DNA from: Marinobacter santoriniensis NKSG1
GTDB lineage: Bacteria; Pseudomonadota; Gammaproteobacteria; Pseudomonadales; Oleiphilaceae
Assembly (NCBI RefSeq): GCF_000347775.1
Contig: NZ_APAT01000015.1
Location: 682,001-746,000 of the forward strand
Direction: 5' to 3'
DNA: 64,000 nucleotides
The notes beneath the pieces are model-generated. The model made no database searches, had not been told where the DNA came from, and saw only the letters and a program-made list of their open reading frames with translations. The translations under genes were made by a program, and so were the position numbers. Positions 17,423 through 29,536 of the stretch are shown here, piece by piece. How positions within the stretch are numbered: position 1 is the first letter of the stretch; each line of letters begins with the position of its first letter.

Positions 17423-18735
17423 GACGCACCACCCTTGATCCGGTATTCGGCGGAACGGGCGTGCGCAGTCAAACCCTCCCCGCGCGCCAGAACCGAGGCT
17501 ACCCGGCCCATCCGGTCAGCGCCCGAAGCGCTGAAACCGATGATCGACGACCGCTTCTGGAAGTCGTAGACCCCCAACGGTGAAGAGAACCGGGCCGTGC
17601 CACTGGTCGGCAGCACGTGGTTGGGACCAGCGCAGTAATCGCCAAGGGCTTCGGCCGTGTAACGACCCATGAAGATGGCACCGGCGTGCCGTATGTCTTC
17701 CAACATCGCCTCAGGGTCTTCCACTGACAGTTCCAGGTGCTCGGGGGCGACGCGATTCGAGACTTCAGCCGCTTCTTTCAGATCCGCAACCTGGATAAGC
17801 GCAGCTCGATCGGCCATGGAGGTGCGAATGATGTCCGCCCGCTCCATGGTCGGCAGCAATTTGTTGATGCTCGCTTCCACCGCATCCAGAAAGGCACCAT
17901 CCGGACTGATCAGAATGCTCTGGGCCTGCTCATCGTGCTCTGCCTGGGAAAACAGATCCATGGCAATCCAGTCGGGATCGGTCTTGCCATCGGAAATCAC
18001 GAGGATCTCGGACGGACCGGCAATCATGTCGATACCGACCACACCAAACACTTCCCGCTTGGCGGTGGCCACAAAAATATTGCCTGGCCCAACGATCTTA
18101 TCGACGGACGGAATGGTGTCGGTGCCGTAAGCCAATGCCCCGACCGCCTGGGCTCCACCGATGGTGAACACTCGATCCACACCGGCAATCGCCGCCGCCG
18201 CCAGCACCATATCGTTCACCACCCCGTCCGGAGTGGGAACCACCATGATGACTTCACCAACGCCTGCCACTTTCGCCGGTATGGCATTCATCAAAACAGA
18301 CGAGGGATACGCTGCCTTGCCACCGGGCACATACAACCCTGCCCGATCCAACGGCGTCACCTTCTGGCCGAGCACTGTTCCGTCGGCATCCTCGTACTGC
18401 CAGGACTTCTGGTTCTGACGTTCGTGGTAATCCCGAACCCTCTCGGCCGCCTGCTCCAGCGCCACGCGCTGATCCTCGGGAATGGCCTTGAGGGACTGCT
18501 GCAGCCGCGCGTTATCCATCTCCAGCTCAGCCACAGAACCGACCGACAACCGATCAAACTTCTCGGTAAACTCCAGGACGGCCTGGTCACCCCGGGTTTT
18601 CACCTCGTGCAGGATGTGACGAACCGACTCATTCACCTGATGATCCACGCTGTCGTCCCAGGCCAGCAGCTTGGCCAGTGCAGCGTCAAAGTCACTCTGG
18701 GAGGCGTTCAATCGTTTGATGGTCAGGTCGGTCAT
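17419..18735 (-). CDS. hisD: Histidinol dehydrogenase
   Basis: The 438-residue zinc enzyme performs the last two oxidation steps from histidinol to histidine. Signature segments are [49 protein letters not shown] and the metal-site region [11 protein letters not shown], with the catalytic [11 protein letters not shown] further on. It is preceded by a 203-base gap after hisG that holds a family A element, an unusual interruption of an operon. Confidence 0.96.
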   Translation of the reverse strand: MTDLTIKRLNASQSDFDAALAKLLAWDDSVDHQVNESVRHILHEVKTRGDQAVLEFTEKFDRLSVGSVAELEMDNARLQQSLKAIPEDQRVALEQAAERVRDYHERQNQKSWQYEDADGTVLGQKVTPLDRAGLYVPGGKAAYPSSVLMNAIPAKVAGVGEVIMVVPTPDGVVNDMVLAAAAIAGVDRVFTIGGAQAVGALAYGTDTIPSVDKIVGPGNIFVATAKREVFGVVGIDMIAGPSEILVISDGKTDPDWIAMDLFSQAEHDEQAQSILISPDGAFLDAVEASINKLLPTMERADIIRTSMADRAALIQVADLKEAAEVSNRVAPEHLELSVEDPEAMLEDIRHAGAIFMGRYTAEALGDYCAGPNHVLPTSGTARFSSPLGVYDFQKRSSIIGFSASGADRMGRVASVLARGEGLTAHARSAEYRIKGGAS

Positions 18736-18799
18736 TTCGCATTTCCTGCTTCAGGAGAACATTACTTCGGTCTTTAATGATGGCCTTAAAGGGTTTGCA

Positions 18800-18909
18800 G
18801 AGCCGTTTGGGGCGGGCTTTCCAAAACTGTGCGGAGCCATGGATGGCGGAGCTCAAGCGTCACATGGACGTGCCCGAGCGGGTTTTGGAAAGTTCGCCCC
18901 GAACGGCTC
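18800..18909 (+). ncRNA. TwoAYGGAY-like RNA element, family A copy 2
   Basis: The outer stem has 28 uninterrupted pairs (18800-18827 with 18882-18909), 25 Watson-Crick and three G-U on the plus strand. Core loops are ATGGAT and ATGGAC. It lies between hisG and hisD, inside the minus-strand murA-hisG-hisD-hisC run, and the loop-bearing strand is antisense to these genes. On their mRNA the same bases would still form a long hairpin, with three C-A mismatches. Confidence 0.85.
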
Positions 18910-18938
18910 CACCCCCGAGGCCAGTTGGCCCCGGAGTT

Positions 18939-19586
18939 TTATTCGGCAACGCGACGTTTTTCGACCGCCGCAGACATCTTCTCGATTATGGGGTTAATCC
19001 GCCCATGTTTCATCTTCATGGACGCGCGATTCACCACAAGCCGGCTGCTGATATGCTCAATCAGATCCCGTGCCTCAAGCCCGTTCGCCTTGAGCGTATT
19101 GCCAGTGTCCACAATGTCCACGATCTCGTCGGCCAGCCCAAGGATCGGCGCCAGCTCCATCGCCCCGTAGAGCTTGATGATATCGGCCTGACGCCCCTGC
19201 GAGGAATAGTACCTTCGAGCCAGATTGACGAACTTGGTGGCCACCTTGATTCGCCCATTGGGCGGGGTTTGCCCCTTGGGGCCGGCAGTCATCAGGCGGC
19301 AACGGGAGATATTCAGATCCAGAGGCTCATACAACCCCTCGGCCCCATGCTCCATCAGGACATCCTTGCCGGTCACGCCCAGATCTGCCCCGCCGTACTG
19401 CACGTAGGTAGGAACATCGGTGGCCCGGATGATCAGCACGCGCACATCCGGATCGGTGGTCGGAAACACCAGCTTGCGGGATTTTTTCACATCGTCGACC
19501 AGCTCGATGCCAGCTTCGGCCAGCAACGGCAGGGTTTCATCGAGGATTCGTCCCTTCGACAAGGCGATGGTGATGGAATCTGTCAT
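18939..19586 (-). CDS. hisG: ATP phosphoribosyltransferase, short form
   Basis: The enzyme joins PRPP and ATP in the first step of histidine synthesis. At 215 residues this is the short HisG, lacking the C-terminal regulatory domain, and so should need HisZ, which is not in the window. Motifs seen are [16 protein letters not shown], the dicarboxylate-like [12 protein letters not shown] and the PRPP loop [14 protein letters not shown]. The ATG at 19586 has a GGAAGG ribosome site; the GTG at 19619 lies inside murA and is less likely. It starts 29 bases after murA ends. Confidence 0.95.
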   Translation of the reverse strand: MTDSITIALSKGRILDETLPLLAEAGIELVDDVKKSRKLVFPTTDPDVRVLIIRATDVPTYVQYGGADLGVTGKDVLMEHGAEGLYEPLDLNISRCRLMTAGPKGQTPPNGRIKVATKFVNLARRYYSSQGRQADIIKLYGAMELAPILGLADEIVDIVDTGNTLKANGLEARDLIEHISSRLVVNRASMKMKHGRINPIIEKMSAAVEKRRVAE

Positions 19587-19615
19587 GCGTCCTTCCGGTT
19601 TCCCGTCTGTGTCTG

Positions 19616-21149
<1,534 letters not shown>

Positions 21150-21197
21150 AAAGCATCCTCGGGTGTTTTAAAAATTGAGGGGCGAGATTGTAACCAA

Positions 21198-21506
21198 TTA
21201 GTGGGCGCGGGTCAGCTGACTGTCCAGATTACTGAGCGCCGCGAGCGAGGCCAGTCGATCGTTCATGCCCCGGAAAGAAAGAGCCACCCCCAGGTTGGCT
21301 GCCAGGCGCTGCCAGCACAGAAGCATGGAAAGTACCGCACTGTGAGCGGTTCCGAGCCCGGACAGGTCGACAATCAGGTCTTTGCCTGACTCCCGGATCC
21401 GCCGCTCGCCCCGGTACCGGAGCTCTACGACCGAGGACAGGTCTACGGTTCCGGTAATTTCAAGAACACCGTCTGTAAGCTCCGCCTTTGCCCCGGTCGC
21501 TGTCAT
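21198..21506 (-). CDS. mlaB: MlaB, STAS-domain subunit of the Mla transporter
   Basis: A 102-residue cytoplasmic STAS protein that steadies the MlaFEDB ABC complex. Seen are the STAS core strand DLIVDLSGLGTAHSAVLSMLLCW (with the Thr/Ser of the anti-sigma-antagonist-like loop) and the N-terminal ITGTVDLSSVVELR. It overlaps mlaC by four bases. Confidence 0.92.
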   Translation of the reverse strand: MTATGAKAELTDGVLEITGTVDLSSVVELRYRGERRIRESGKDLIVDLSGLGTAHSAVLSMLLCWQRLAANLGVALSFRGMNDRLASLAALSNLDSQLTRAH

Positions 21507-22159
21507 GACTTGTTCACTTCCTTATCGAGATTCAGGGAGTCGACCGCATCGCTCCAGCTGTCAATAACCGCCTGCACCTGGCCATGGTTCTGCTCCATTT
21601 CCTGGCTGAAACGATCACGGAACGCAAGACCGATGTTCACGCCCTCGACAATTACGTTTTCCATCATCCACTGACCACCGGCCTCCTTCCGATACATGGA
21701 ATAGGTGACCGGGTAACGATTGCCGGAGGCGCTGATAACCTCCATCTGGACTGACGCACGATTATCGTTCTGTGGAAGAATGGTGGCCTCCTGCACGACA
21801 ATCTCAAAATTTTCGGCACTGACCAGTGCCTGGGCGTAACTGTCGAACAGGCTTCGCTTGAATTTTTCAACAAACTCGTTCCGCTGTTCCGGTGTAGTCT
21901 GCCGCGCATAACGCCCCATTACCCGGGCCGCAATACGGCGGAAATCGACAAAATCACTCAGGGCCTCATCCATGCTCTTGTAGAAAGCTTCCGGATCCTT
22001 TTCATACAACCCTCTCTCCTCGTTCAGCTTCTTGACGAGGCGCTGGGTATTGGAGTCAACGTAATTCCGGAGGTCTTCGGCCTCATCCGCCTGAACCTGG
22101 CCAACAAAGAAGGCCATCATAGCGATGAACAGTACCATGCGTTTTGTCAGGGTAAGCAT
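21503..22159 (-). CDS. mlaC: MlaC, periplasmic phospholipid carrier
   Basis: The 218-residue protein has a signal peptide (MLTLTKRMVLFIAMMAFFVGQVQA) and the MlaC/Ttg2D core, including FVDFRRIAARVMGRYARQTTPEQ split across residues 60-85 and GVNIGLAFRDRFSQEM near the end. It ferries phospholipids between the MlaA site in the outer membrane and the MlaFEDB complex. The ATG at 22159 has AGGAG at the right distance; a TTG at 22174 is rejected. Confidence 0.94.
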   Translation of the reverse strand: MLTLTKRMVLFIAMMAFFVGQVQADEAEDLRNYVDSNTQRLVKKLNEERGLYEKDPEAFYKSMDEALSDFVDFRRIAARVMGRYARQTTPEQRNEFVEKFKRSLFDSYAQALVSAENFEIVVQEATILPQNDNRASVQMEVISASGNRYPVTYSMYRKEAGGQWMMENVIVEGVNIGLAFRDRFSQEMEQNHGQVQAVIDSWSDAVDSLNLDKEVNKS

Positions 22160-22197
22160 CAGGTTCTCCTGCAAGTATCCTGTATCGTACCGGTGGC

Positions 22198-22647
22198 TCA
22201 GCGCCCCGAGGCGAAGTTGCTGATCAACCGCTCGAGATTCATCGCCGACTGGGTGGAATAGAAGGTGTCTCCCGGCTTCAGGGAGTCCATATCGCCGCCC
22301 ACTGATACATCAATGTACTGCTCACCGAGCAGCCCGGATGTACGTATAACTGCTGCGCTGTCGGCAGGTATGTTGTCGACATCCGAATGGATGGCCATCT
22401 TCACTCGCGCCTGGAAGGTCTTTTTGTCCAGGGTGATGGAGTCGATGGTTCCTATGGTGACCCCCGCCATCGAAATCCGTCCCCGAGGGGTAAGGCCTCC
22501 GGTGTCGTTGAAATTCGCATACAGCGTGTAGGTGCTCTCCGCGGCCTTGGGAGACAGGCCGCTGACCTGCAAGGCCATGAACAGCAAGGCCGCCAGGCCC
22601 GCAATCATAAACAGGCCAACAATGATTTCTACGGTTCTTTGTGCCAT
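22198..22647 (-). CDS. mlaD: MlaD, MCE-domain subunit
   Basis: A 149-residue inner-membrane protein with one N-terminal membrane helix (VEIIVGLFMIAGLAALLFMAL) and a single MCE domain (FNDTGGLTPRGRISMAGVTIG, LLGEQYIDVSVGG). MlaD forms a hexameric ring that passes phospholipid between MlaC and MlaFE. It ends with the usual hydrophobic helix region (SAMNLERLISNFASGR). Confidence 0.95.
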   Translation of the reverse strand: MAQRTVEIIVGLFMIAGLAALLFMALQVSGLSPKAAESTYTLYANFNDTGGLTPRGRISMAGVTIGTIDSITLDKKTFQARVKMAIHSDVDNIPADSAAVIRTSGLLGEQYIDVSVGGDMDSLKPGDTFYSTQSAMNLERLISNFASGR

Positions 22648-22669
22648 TTCCGGCTCCCGTTATTCCAGA

Positions 22670-23452
22670 TCAGAAGTTGCCGAACATTACGGCGGTCAAT
22701 ACAAAATCCAGGCCCAGCACCGCAAGCGATGAATACACCACCGTTTTGGTGGTGGCCGAGCTGATGCCTGCGGAGGTAGGGACACAGTCATACCCCTGGT
22801 AAACCGCAATCCAGGCGCAGACAAAGCCAAAGACGACACTCTTGATGACACCATTGAGCACATCATCCACAAACTCCACGGAAGACTGCATGTTGCCCCA
22901 GAACGAGCCGTCGTATACCCCGAGCCATTCCACGCCCACCAGCATACCGCCCCAGATGCCAACGACGGAGAAGATCAGCGCCAGCACCGGCATGGTGTAG
23001 AAGCCGGCCCACAGCCGTGGTGAAATGACTCGCCGGAGGGGATCAACACCCATCATTTCCATGCTCGAGAGCTGCTCGGTGGCTTTCATCAATCCAATCT
23101 CGGCGGTCAGGGCAGAACCGGCACGCCCCGCAAACAACAACGCGGTCACCACCGGTCCGAGCTCCCGGACCAGCGTCAGCGCAATCATCTGGCCGATGGC
23201 CGACTCGGAGCCGTAGTCGCTCAGAATGGTATAGCCCTGGAGTCCCAGCACCATGCCGATGAACAGACCGGACACCACAACAATCGCCAGGGACAGTACG
23301 CCCACCGAGTAGATCTGGCGCACCAGAAGCGGAAATCCGACGGCCGGCTTCGGAACCCCACGAAGGACCCCGAACAGGAACTGCCCCGAGCGCCCAAAGG
23401 AGACGATCACATTGATGCCCGTCTGACCGAGAGCTCTTACACGATCCAGCAT
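22670..23452 (-). CDS. mlaE: MlaE, permease subunit
   Basis: A 260-residue polytopic membrane protein (about five to six helices) of the MlaE/YrbE family. Diagnostic stretches are [49 protein letters not shown] split by residues 95-120, and the C-terminal cytosolic loop [19 protein letters not shown]. It shares one base with the end of mlaF, indicating tight coupling. Confidence 0.95.
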   Translation of the reverse strand: MLDRVRALGQTGINVIVSFGRSGQFLFGVLRGVPKPAVGFPLLVRQIYSVGVLSLAIVVVSGLFIGMVLGLQGYTILSDYGSESAIGQMIALTLVRELGPVVTALLFAGRAGSALTAEIGLMKATEQLSSMEMMGVDPLRRVISPRLWAGFYTMPVLALIFSVVGIWGGMLVGVEWLGVYDGSFWGNMQSSVEFVDDVLNGVIKSVVFGFVCAWIAVYQGYDCVPTSAGISSATTKTVVYSSLAVLGLDFVLTAVMFGNF

Positions 23453-24261
23453 CAGGCTTTCCTCCCCAGACCAAAGTCTGTTGTCGCATCTTCGGCGGGG
23501 TAGTGGAACGGCACCGGACCGTCTGGCTGCCCCTGCAGGAATTGCTGGACCCGCTCGGACTCATGGGCGCGCAACTCTTCCGGCGTGCCCTGCCCGATCA
23601 CCTTGCCATCCGCAATGATGCAGGCGAAATGGCAGATACTGAGGGATTCCGTGACATCGTGAGACACCAGAACGCTGGTCAGGCCCATTGAGCTGTTCAG
23701 ATCCCGGATCAGCTTTACAAGCACCCCCATGGCGATCGGGTCCTGGCCGGTAAACGGCTCATCGTACATAATCAACTCGGGATCCAGCGCGATGCTCCGC
23801 GCCAGGGCCACGCGACGTGTCATACCACCTGACAGCTCAGAAGGCATCAGATCCCGGGCACCGCGCAGCCCGACCGCCTCGAGTTTCATCAGGACAATGT
23901 CCCGGATCATGTCTTCGGGCAGATTGGTGTGTACGCGGATCGGAAAGGCCACATTCTCGAACACGCTCAGATCGGTAAAGAGTGCTCCGCTCTGAAACAG
24001 CATGCCCATTTTCTGCCGGAGGGCATACAGGGCAGTCCGCTTGAGCCTGGGCACCTCGTGGCCATCCACGCGGATGCTGCCGCTATCCGGGCGAAGCTGG
24101 CCACCGATCAGCTTGAGAAGCGTTGTTTTACCGGTGCCGCTCGGCCCCATGATGGCAGTAACCTTGCCGCGAGGAATGTCCAGCGAGATACCATCGAAAA
24201 TACGTCGGCCGGACCGTGAGAACACGACGTTTTCCAGAGAAATATATGCGCTCGAACCCAT
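23452..24261 (-). CDS. mlaF: MlaF, ABC ATPase subunit
   Basis: The 269-residue ATPase powers phospholipid transport by MlaFEDB. Visible are Walker A GPSGTGKT (about residue 40), the Q-loop in [10 protein letters not shown], the signature [14 protein letters not shown], Walker [15 protein letters not shown] and the switch His in LVSHDVTES. It is the first gene of the mlaFEDCB-ibaG-murA-his run and diverges from kdsD across a 201-base gap. Confidence 0.95.
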   Translation of the reverse strand: MGSSAYISLENVVFSRSGRRIFDGISLDIPRGKVTAIMGPSGTGKTTLLKLIGGQLRPDSGSIRVDGHEVPRLKRTALYALRQKMGMLFQSGALFTDLSVFENVAFPIRVHTNLPEDMIRDIVLMKLEAVGLRGARDLMPSELSGGMTRRVALARSIALDPELIMYDEPFTGQDPIAMGVLVKLIRDLNSSMGLTSVLVSHDVTESLSICHFACIIADGKVIGQGTPEELRAHESERVQQFLQGQPDGPVPFHYPAEDATTDFGLGRKA

Positions 24262-24399
24262 AGTCAGTCCTTACAAAAGAGCGGGTACATTATTCGAAGG
24301 CGGCGGGAACCTCAACGTCTTGGCCCCAAAATGTACCGATAGTCGCACGTGGTTTCACTGAACTTTACGTAACAGGGCCGCGCTGGATGCGTAAAATGT

Positions 24400-24405
24400 T
24401 ATACT
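24400..24405 (+). promoter_or_regulatory. -10-like element of the kdsD operon
   Basis: TATACT in GTTATACTCC, 58 bases before the kdsD start. The -35 region is not recognisable. The same GTTATACTCC context appears ahead of zapG. Confidence 0.35.
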
Positions 24406-24462
24406 CCGCCGAGTTTTCAAGGACCCGACGGAACACCCAACCAGAAGGCAGGCCAGCGCCCG

Positions 24463-25443
24463 ATGACAGCACACACAGACCAGGATTTTCGAACGTCCGC
24501 CCTTCGAGCCATCCGCATTGAAACGAAAGCGATCGAAGCCCTGGAATCCCGGATCGACGAATCGTTCATCCGAGCCTGCGAGGTTATCATGCAGTGCAAG
24601 GGGCGAGTGGTGGTAACCGGCATGGGCAAGTCGGGCCACATCGGCAACAAGATAGCGGCAACCCTTGCCAGTACCGGTACGCCGGCCTTCTTTGTGCACC
24701 CCGGCGAAGCCAGTCACGGGGACCTTGGCATGATAACCGGCCAGGATGTGGTCATCGCCATATCGAACAGCGGCAACACCAGCGAAGTCGTCACTATCCT
24801 GCCGTTGATCAAGCGCATGGGCGCCCCCCTGATCAGTATGACCGGCAATCGTGATTCCGTATTGTCACGGGAAGCCGTCGCCAACCTGGATGTGAGCGTC
24901 GAAGCAGAAGCCTGCCCCCTCGGACTGGCCCCCACCTCCAGCACCACGGCCACCCTGGTGATGGGGGATGCTCTCGCCGTTGCATTGCTTGAAGCCCGGG
25001 GCTTCAGCGCCGAGGATTTTGCCTTTTCCCACCCCGGCGGCACCCTGGGCCGACGTCTGCTGTTGCGGGTTTCAGACATCATGCACACGGGCGACCGGAT
25101 TCCGATGGTGAGCGAAGGAACCACCCTGAGTGGTGCCCTGCTTGAGATTTCCAGAAAAGGCCTGGGCATGACCACCGTGGTGGACGCCAAGGGTCGACTC
25201 ACCGGCGTGTTCACTGACGGCGACCTGCGCCGGACCCTAGACAAGTCCGTTGACATCCACAACACAGCCATCGAACAGGTGATGACGCGGAACGGCAAGA
25301 CCATCGCTGCAGATCAGCTGGCGGCCGAGGCGCTTAACATCATGGAAGACATGAAAATCAATGCGTTACCGGTCACCGGTGACAACGGCGAACTGGTCGG
25401 AGCCATCAACATGCACGACCTGCTTCGCGCTGGAGTGATCTGA
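24463..25443 (+). CDS. kdsD: D-arabinose 5-phosphate isomerase
   Basis: KdsD converts ribulose 5-phosphate to arabinose 5-phosphate, the first step toward the Kdo sugar of LPS. The 326-residue protein has an N-terminal SIS domain (VVVTGMGKSGHIGNKIAATLAS, FVHPGEASHGDLGMI, SNSGNTSE) and a pair of CBS domains from about residue 205. It heads the kdsD-kdsC-lptC-lptA-lptB operon, whose members overlap or abut. Confidence 0.95.
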   Translation: MTAHTDQDFRTSALRAIRIETKAIEALESRIDESFIRACEVIMQCKGRVVVTGMGKSGHIGNKIAATLASTGTPAFFVHPGEASHGDLGMITGQDVVIAISNSGNTSEVVTILPLIKRMGAPLISMTGNRDSVLSREAVANLDVSVEAEACPLGLAPTSSTTATLVMGDALAVALLEARGFSAEDFAFSHPGGTLGRRLLLRVSDIMHTGDRIPMVSEGTTLSGALLEISRKGLGMTTVVDAKGRLTGVFTDGDLRRTLDKSVDIHNTAIEQVMTRNGKTIAADQLAAEALNIMEDMKINALPVTGDNGELVGAINMHDLLRAGVI

Positions 25444-26009
25444 TGAATGTCCAACCGCCCCTCAGCTCCGACTGGCCAGAAGAGCTGATCGACAAGGCCG
25501 CCCGAATCCGGCTGATTGCGCTGGACGTCGACGGTATCATGAGTGATGGCAAGCTCTACTTCAGCGCCACCGGCGATGAAACAAAGGGCTTCAACATCCT
25601 GGACGGGCTGGGCCTGAAACAGCTTATGGCCGCGGGCATAACGGTTGCGGTGATTACCGGACGCCGCTCTCCCCTGACCGAGAAGCGCATGACCGACCTC
25701 GGCATCCCCCATTTGATGCAGGGCCGGGAAGATAAAAAGCAGGCACTGGACGAACTGGTTCGGGACATGAACATCCAGCCCGACGAGATCGCCTACATGG
25801 GCGATGACCTGCCCGACCTGCCCGCACTTCGTTTCGCCGGGCTCGGCATTACAGTCCCCAATGGTTACTGGCTCGTTCAACAGCATGCCGATTATTGCAC
25901 CAGAGCCGCCGGAGGCAGTGGGGCCGTCAGGGAAGCCTGCGATCTGATCCTGGCCGCACAGAACAAACTTGAAGCGGCCCTCGCACGCTACCTGGAGGCC
26001 GGCGAATGA
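25443..26009 (+). CDS. kdsC: Kdo 8-phosphate phosphatase
   Basis: A 188-residue HAD-superfamily phosphatase that releases Kdo from Kdo 8-phosphate. The nucleophile Asp is in ALDVDGIMSDG, motif II Thr/Ser in VITGRRS, and motif III in YMGDDLPDLP; the lack of a cap domain matches KdsC. Its ATG shares one base with the kdsD stop, and its end overlaps lptC by four bases. Confidence 0.95.
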   Translation: MNVQPPLSSDWPEELIDKAARIRLIALDVDGIMSDGKLYFSATGDETKGFNILDGLGLKQLMAAGITVAVITGRRSPLTEKRMTDLGIPHLMQGREDKKQALDELVRDMNIQPDEIAYMGDDLPDLPALRFAGLGITVPNGYWLVQQHADYCTRAAGGSGAVREACDLILAAQNKLEAALARYLEAGE

Positions 26010-26611
26010 TCCGGCCACTGGCATCACTGCTCCAGTTCTCGGAGCGCCCGGTGATCCGAACTTTTGCCCTGGCCGTTATCCTGGCCGCCACGGCCTTGTT
26101 ACTCTGGCGCAGCGGCGATCAGCCGGTGACGGACACGACCAACGCCGAACTGAGAGGCCCGGCAGAACCGGACGGCTTTGTTGTCGACGGCCGATACACC
26201 GAATACGACCAGGATGGAAACCTCGATGTCCGCTTTTCCAGCCCGCGGATCGAGCAGTTCGAAGAGGGCAACCTGACCACCATCGAAGCACCGGAAGCGG
26301 AGCTTTTTGGAGACCCGGACACCCTGCCCTGGAAGGTAAAAGCGGAGCATGGCAGTCTGTTGCAGGATTCAAACCTGCTGTATCTGACCGGGAACGTCAA
26401 GGTTAACCGCCAGATCGGTCAGCGGACGGCAACGCTGGAAACCACCAAACTGACGCTCGACAATGACCAGAACATCATCTATACCGACGCGCCAGTGACC
26501 ATCACTGACAATGTCGGCGTGACCCGTTCCAAGGGTATGAAAGCCTGGATCAACGACCGCATCCTGGAGCTCAACTCCCAAGTGGAAGGACGCTATGAAA
26601 CTGCTCGATAA
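26006..26611 (+). CDS. lptC: LPS export protein LptC
   Basis: LptC links the LptBFG inner-membrane ABC complex to the LptA bridge. The 201-residue product has one N-terminal membrane helix (about residues 17-33, FALAVILAATALLLW) and a periplasmic beta-jellyroll with the family pattern DGRYTEYDQDGNLDVRFSSP and GVTRSKGMKAWIND. It overlaps lptA by 17 bases. Confidence 0.92.
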   Translation: MIRPLASLLQFSERPVIRTFALAVILAATALLLWRSGDQPVTDTTNAELRGPAEPDGFVVDGRYTEYDQDGNLDVRFSSPRIEQFEEGNLTTIEAPEAELFGDPDTLPWKVKAEHGSLLQDSNLLYLTGNVKVNRQIGQRTATLETTKLTLDNDQNIIYTDAPVTITDNVGVTRSKGMKAWINDRILELNSQVEGRYETAR

Positions 26612-27146
26612 TCCGATTCCCCTGGTGGCGATCGCAATCTTGTCATCGCTTCTGCCACTCCCTGCAAGGGCATTTGACCTGGATTCGGACGTTCCCATTA
26701 AAGTGAACGCCGATCACGCCCGATTGGACGACAATCAAGGCGTTGCAACCTACACCGGCGATGTCATCCTGACCCAGGGCGAAACCCGCCTCGATGCCGA
26801 TCGTGTCGTGTTGTTCCGCAATGGCGATGGCCTCAACCGCATTGAAGCGACCGGTAACCCGGCCCACTACCGCCAGCCAACCCGTGACGGCAACGGTGAA
26901 ACCGATGCGCGGGCGACCAACATCACCTGGTCGGCACAGGACAAACAACTCACCTTTGAAAAAAATGCCGTCATCAAGCAGAACGGCAACGTTTTCCGGG
27001 GTGACCTGATTCATTACGATACCGTTCAACGGCTGGTTACCGCCCAGGGCTCTCCGGATACAGGATCCGGCAGTGGCCGAGTCGAAATGGTCATTCAGCC
27101 CCGCACTACCAGAAAGGGATCCGATGGCAGTTCTCAGAGCCAGTAA
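26595..27146 (+). CDS. lptA: LPS transport periplasmic protein LptA
   Basis: A 183-residue periplasmic protein with a signal peptide ending at ARA (about residue 26) and the OstA-like jellyroll repeat ([38 protein letters not shown]). It polymerises into the LPS bridge from inner to outer membrane. Its last 23 bases overlap the start of lptB. Confidence 0.94.
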   Translation: MKLLDNPIPLVAIAILSSLLPLPARAFDLDSDVPIKVNADHARLDDNQGVATYTGDVILTQGETRLDADRVVLFRNGDGLNRIEATGNPAHYRQPTRDGNGETDARATNITWSAQDKQLTFEKNAVIKQNGNVFRGDLIHYDTVQRLVTAQGSPDTGSGSGRVEMVIQPRTTRKGSDGSSQSQ

Positions 27147-27849
27147 CCTGGCAAAAAGCTACAAGCAGAAAAAAGTGGTGATCGACGTCTCCCTCGAAAT
27201 ACAGAGCGGAGAAATCGTTGGTCTCCTCGGGCCCAATGGTGCCGGGAAAACCACCTGCTTTTACATGATCGTCGGACTGGTACCCGCCGACAACGGCCGC
27301 ATTACCATCGACAGCAAGGACATCACGCCGCTTCCGATGCACGGGCGGGCCCGCAAAGGCATCGGATACCTGCCCCAGGAAGCCTCGGTGTTCCGCAAAC
27401 TGAGCGTGCGGGACAACATCATGGCCATCCTGGAAACCCGGAAGGGCCTGAACCGCGCCGACCGCGAGGCGCGCCTTGAGGAACTACTCACGGAATTCCA
27501 CATTACCCATATCCGTGACAGTTTGGGCATGGCGCTGTCCGGCGGCGAACGGCGGCGGGTGGAGATTGCCCGGGCACTGGCCATGGAACCCGCCTTTATC
27601 CTGCTGGATGAGCCTTTCGCCGGGGTTGACCCGATTTCTGTAAGCGACATCAAACATATTATCCGGCACCTGCGGGACAAAGGCATCGGCGTCCTGATCA
27701 CAGATCACAACGTGCGGGAAACCCTGGACATCTGCGAAAATGCCTACATTGTCTCCGGCGGTCATATCATCGCGTCGGGCAGCGCTGAAGACATCCTCGC
27801 CAACCGGCAGGTAAAAGAAGTGTATCTCGGTAACGAATTCCGGCTCTGA
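27124..27849 (+). CDS. lptB: LPS export ABC ATPase LptB
   Basis: The 241-residue ATPase drives LPS extraction by LptB2FG. Walker [10 protein letters not shown], signature [15 protein letters not shown], Walker [15 protein letters not shown] and the switch His in [11 protein letters not shown] are all present. I use the ATG at 27124 ([14 protein letters not shown]), inside the lptA end with AAAGGG upstream; the frame is open from 27073 but the extra 17 residues are not family-like. lptFG are not in the window. Confidence 0.95.
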   Translation: MAVLRASNLAKSYKQKKVVIDVSLEIQSGEIVGLLGPNGAGKTTCFYMIVGLVPADNGRITIDSKDITPLPMHGRARKGIGYLPQEASVFRKLSVRDNIMAILETRKGLNRADREARLEELLTEFHITHIRDSLGMALSGGERRRVEIARALAMEPAFILLDEPFAGVDPISVSDIKHIIRHLRDKGIGVLITDHNVRETLDICENAYIVSGGHIIASGSAEDILANRQVKEVYLGNEFRL

Positions 27850-27992
27850 CAACCATTGGCTGATTGTCTTGCCGGCACGTAACAAGTAAACTCGGCAAAG
27901 AACTTGCTTACCCGCCCAAGTAGCGGGCAAACATAGCATTTTTTTATAAATTCCAATGATGTAGAGCGCCAATGCGTGACGGATCCTGAATC

Positions 27993-29519
27993 ATGGTGAT
28001 GAAAGCATCCTTACAGCTAAAGCTGGGCCAAAGCCTGACGATGACGCCCCAGCTTCAGCAGGCTATCCGGCTTCTACAACTTTCCACCCTGGATCTGCAG
28101 CAGGAAATCCAGCAGGCCCTCGAGTCCAACCCCATGCTGGAGACGTCCGAAGAGGACGAGCATTCTGAATCTTCGGAAGACAACCAGGATTCCGAGCCCA
28201 CGGCCAGCGACACATCTGCCGAAGAGCCTTCGGAAGGACAGGATGACTGGGACGTCAGCGAATCCGGGCCGGACTGGTCCACCGAAAACGATACGCCTGA
28301 CAATATCCCGGACGATTTACCCGTAGATACGGCGTGGGACGACATCTACCAATCAGCGCCGGCCCCGGCTTCCCGTTCCGATGAGGACGGTGAACAGGAC
28401 TTCGAGAGCCGCAACTCCGCGGCGGAAACACTGCACGATCACCTGGAATGGCAACTCAATCTGACACCGCTGAGTGAACGTGACCAGGCTGTTGCCCACG
28501 CGCTGCTGGATGCCGTGGATGACCGTGGCTATCTGACCAGTTCCCTCGAGGAGATTCACGCCGGGCTGTCGGATGAAACCGATGAGGATCCGCTGGAGCT
28601 CGACGAAGTGGAGGCGGTACTGCACCGCCTCCAGCATTTCGATCCCCCCGGCGTGTTCGCCCGGGACTTGCAGGAATGCCTGCTGATCCAGTTGAACCAG
28701 CTTCCCCCCGATACCCCCTGGCTGCCCCAGGCGCGCCTGGTCATTACCCACTACATCAACCTGCTTGGCAATCGCGACTACGCCCAGTTGCTGCGTCGCA
28801 GCCGCCTCAAGGAGGACCAGCTTCGGGAAGTACTGGCGCTAATTACGGGCCTCAATCCGCGTCCCGGGGACGTGCTCGATCAGGGTGAGCCAGATTATGT
28901 CATTCCCGACGTCATCGTCCGCAAACACCATGGACGCTGGCGGGTTGAGCTGAACCCCGAGATTGCCCCGCGCATTCGGGTCAATGCCAGCTATGCGTCG
29001 CTGATCCGCCGGGCCGACAGCAGCGCCGACAATACCTACCTCAGGGATCAGTTGCAGGAAGCAAAGTGGTTCATCAAGAGCCTCCAGAGCCGGAACGAAA
29101 CCCTCCTGAAAGTGGCGACCCGCATCGTTGAACATCAGCAGGGATTCCTGGACCACGGCGAAGAGGCCATGAAACCGCTCATTCTGTCGGATATTGCCCA
29201 GGCCGTAGAGATGCACGAGTCCACCATCTCCCGGGTAACGACCCAGAAATACATGCACACCCCCAGGGGCATCTTCGAATTGAAGTATTTCTTCTCCAGC
29301 CACGTCAGTACCGACGAAGGCGGAGAATGCTCCTCAACGGCGATCCGCGCGATGATCAAGAAACTGATTGCGGCGGAAACTCCCAAAAAGCCATTGAGTG
29401 ACAGTAAAATTGCAGCCATGCTAGGAGAACAGGGCATCAAGGTGGCAAGACGCACCGTGGCCAAGTATCGGGAGGCAATGCATATACCGCCTTCCAACGA
29501 AAGAAAACGACTGGTGTAA
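27993..29519 (+). CDS. rpoN: RNA polymerase sigma-54 factor
   Basis: A 508-residue sigma-54. Region I is [20 protein letters not shown] at the N-terminus, followed by an acidic region II (residues 45-120, dominated by Asp, Glu and Ser), the core-binding and helix-turn-helix domains, and the RpoN box [10 protein letters not shown] near residue 490. Position after lptB and before hpf-ptsN-rapZ-npr is the standard one and suggests links to nitrogen and carbon control. The 143-base leader contains a long T run (27939-27945) and no clear promoter. A start at 27999 (MKASLQLK) is equally possible. Confidence 0.96.
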   Translation: MVMKASLQLKLGQSLTMTPQLQQAIRLLQLSTLDLQQEIQQALESNPMLETSEEDEHSESSEDNQDSEPTASDTSAEEPSEGQDDWDVSESGPDWSTENDTPDNIPDDLPVDTAWDDIYQSAPAPASRSDEDGEQDFESRNSAAETLHDHLEWQLNLTPLSERDQAVAHALLDAVDDRGYLTSSLEEIHAGLSDETDEDPLELDEVEAVLHRLQHFDPPGVFARDLQECLLIQLNQLPPDTPWLPQARLVITHYINLLGNRDYAQLLRRSRLKEDQLREVLALITGLNPRPGDVLDQGEPDYVIPDVIVRKHHGRWRVELNPEIAPRIRVNASYASLIRRADSSADNTYLRDQLQEAKWFIKSLQSRNETLLKVATRIVEHQQGFLDHGEEAMKPLILSDIAQAVEMHESTISRVTTQKYMHTPRGIFELKYFFSSHVSTDEGGECSSTAIRAMIKKLIAAETPKKPLSDSKIAAMLGEQGIKVARRTVAKYREAMHIPPSNERKRLV

Positions 29520-29536
29520 AAACAGGAGAGACGCCT

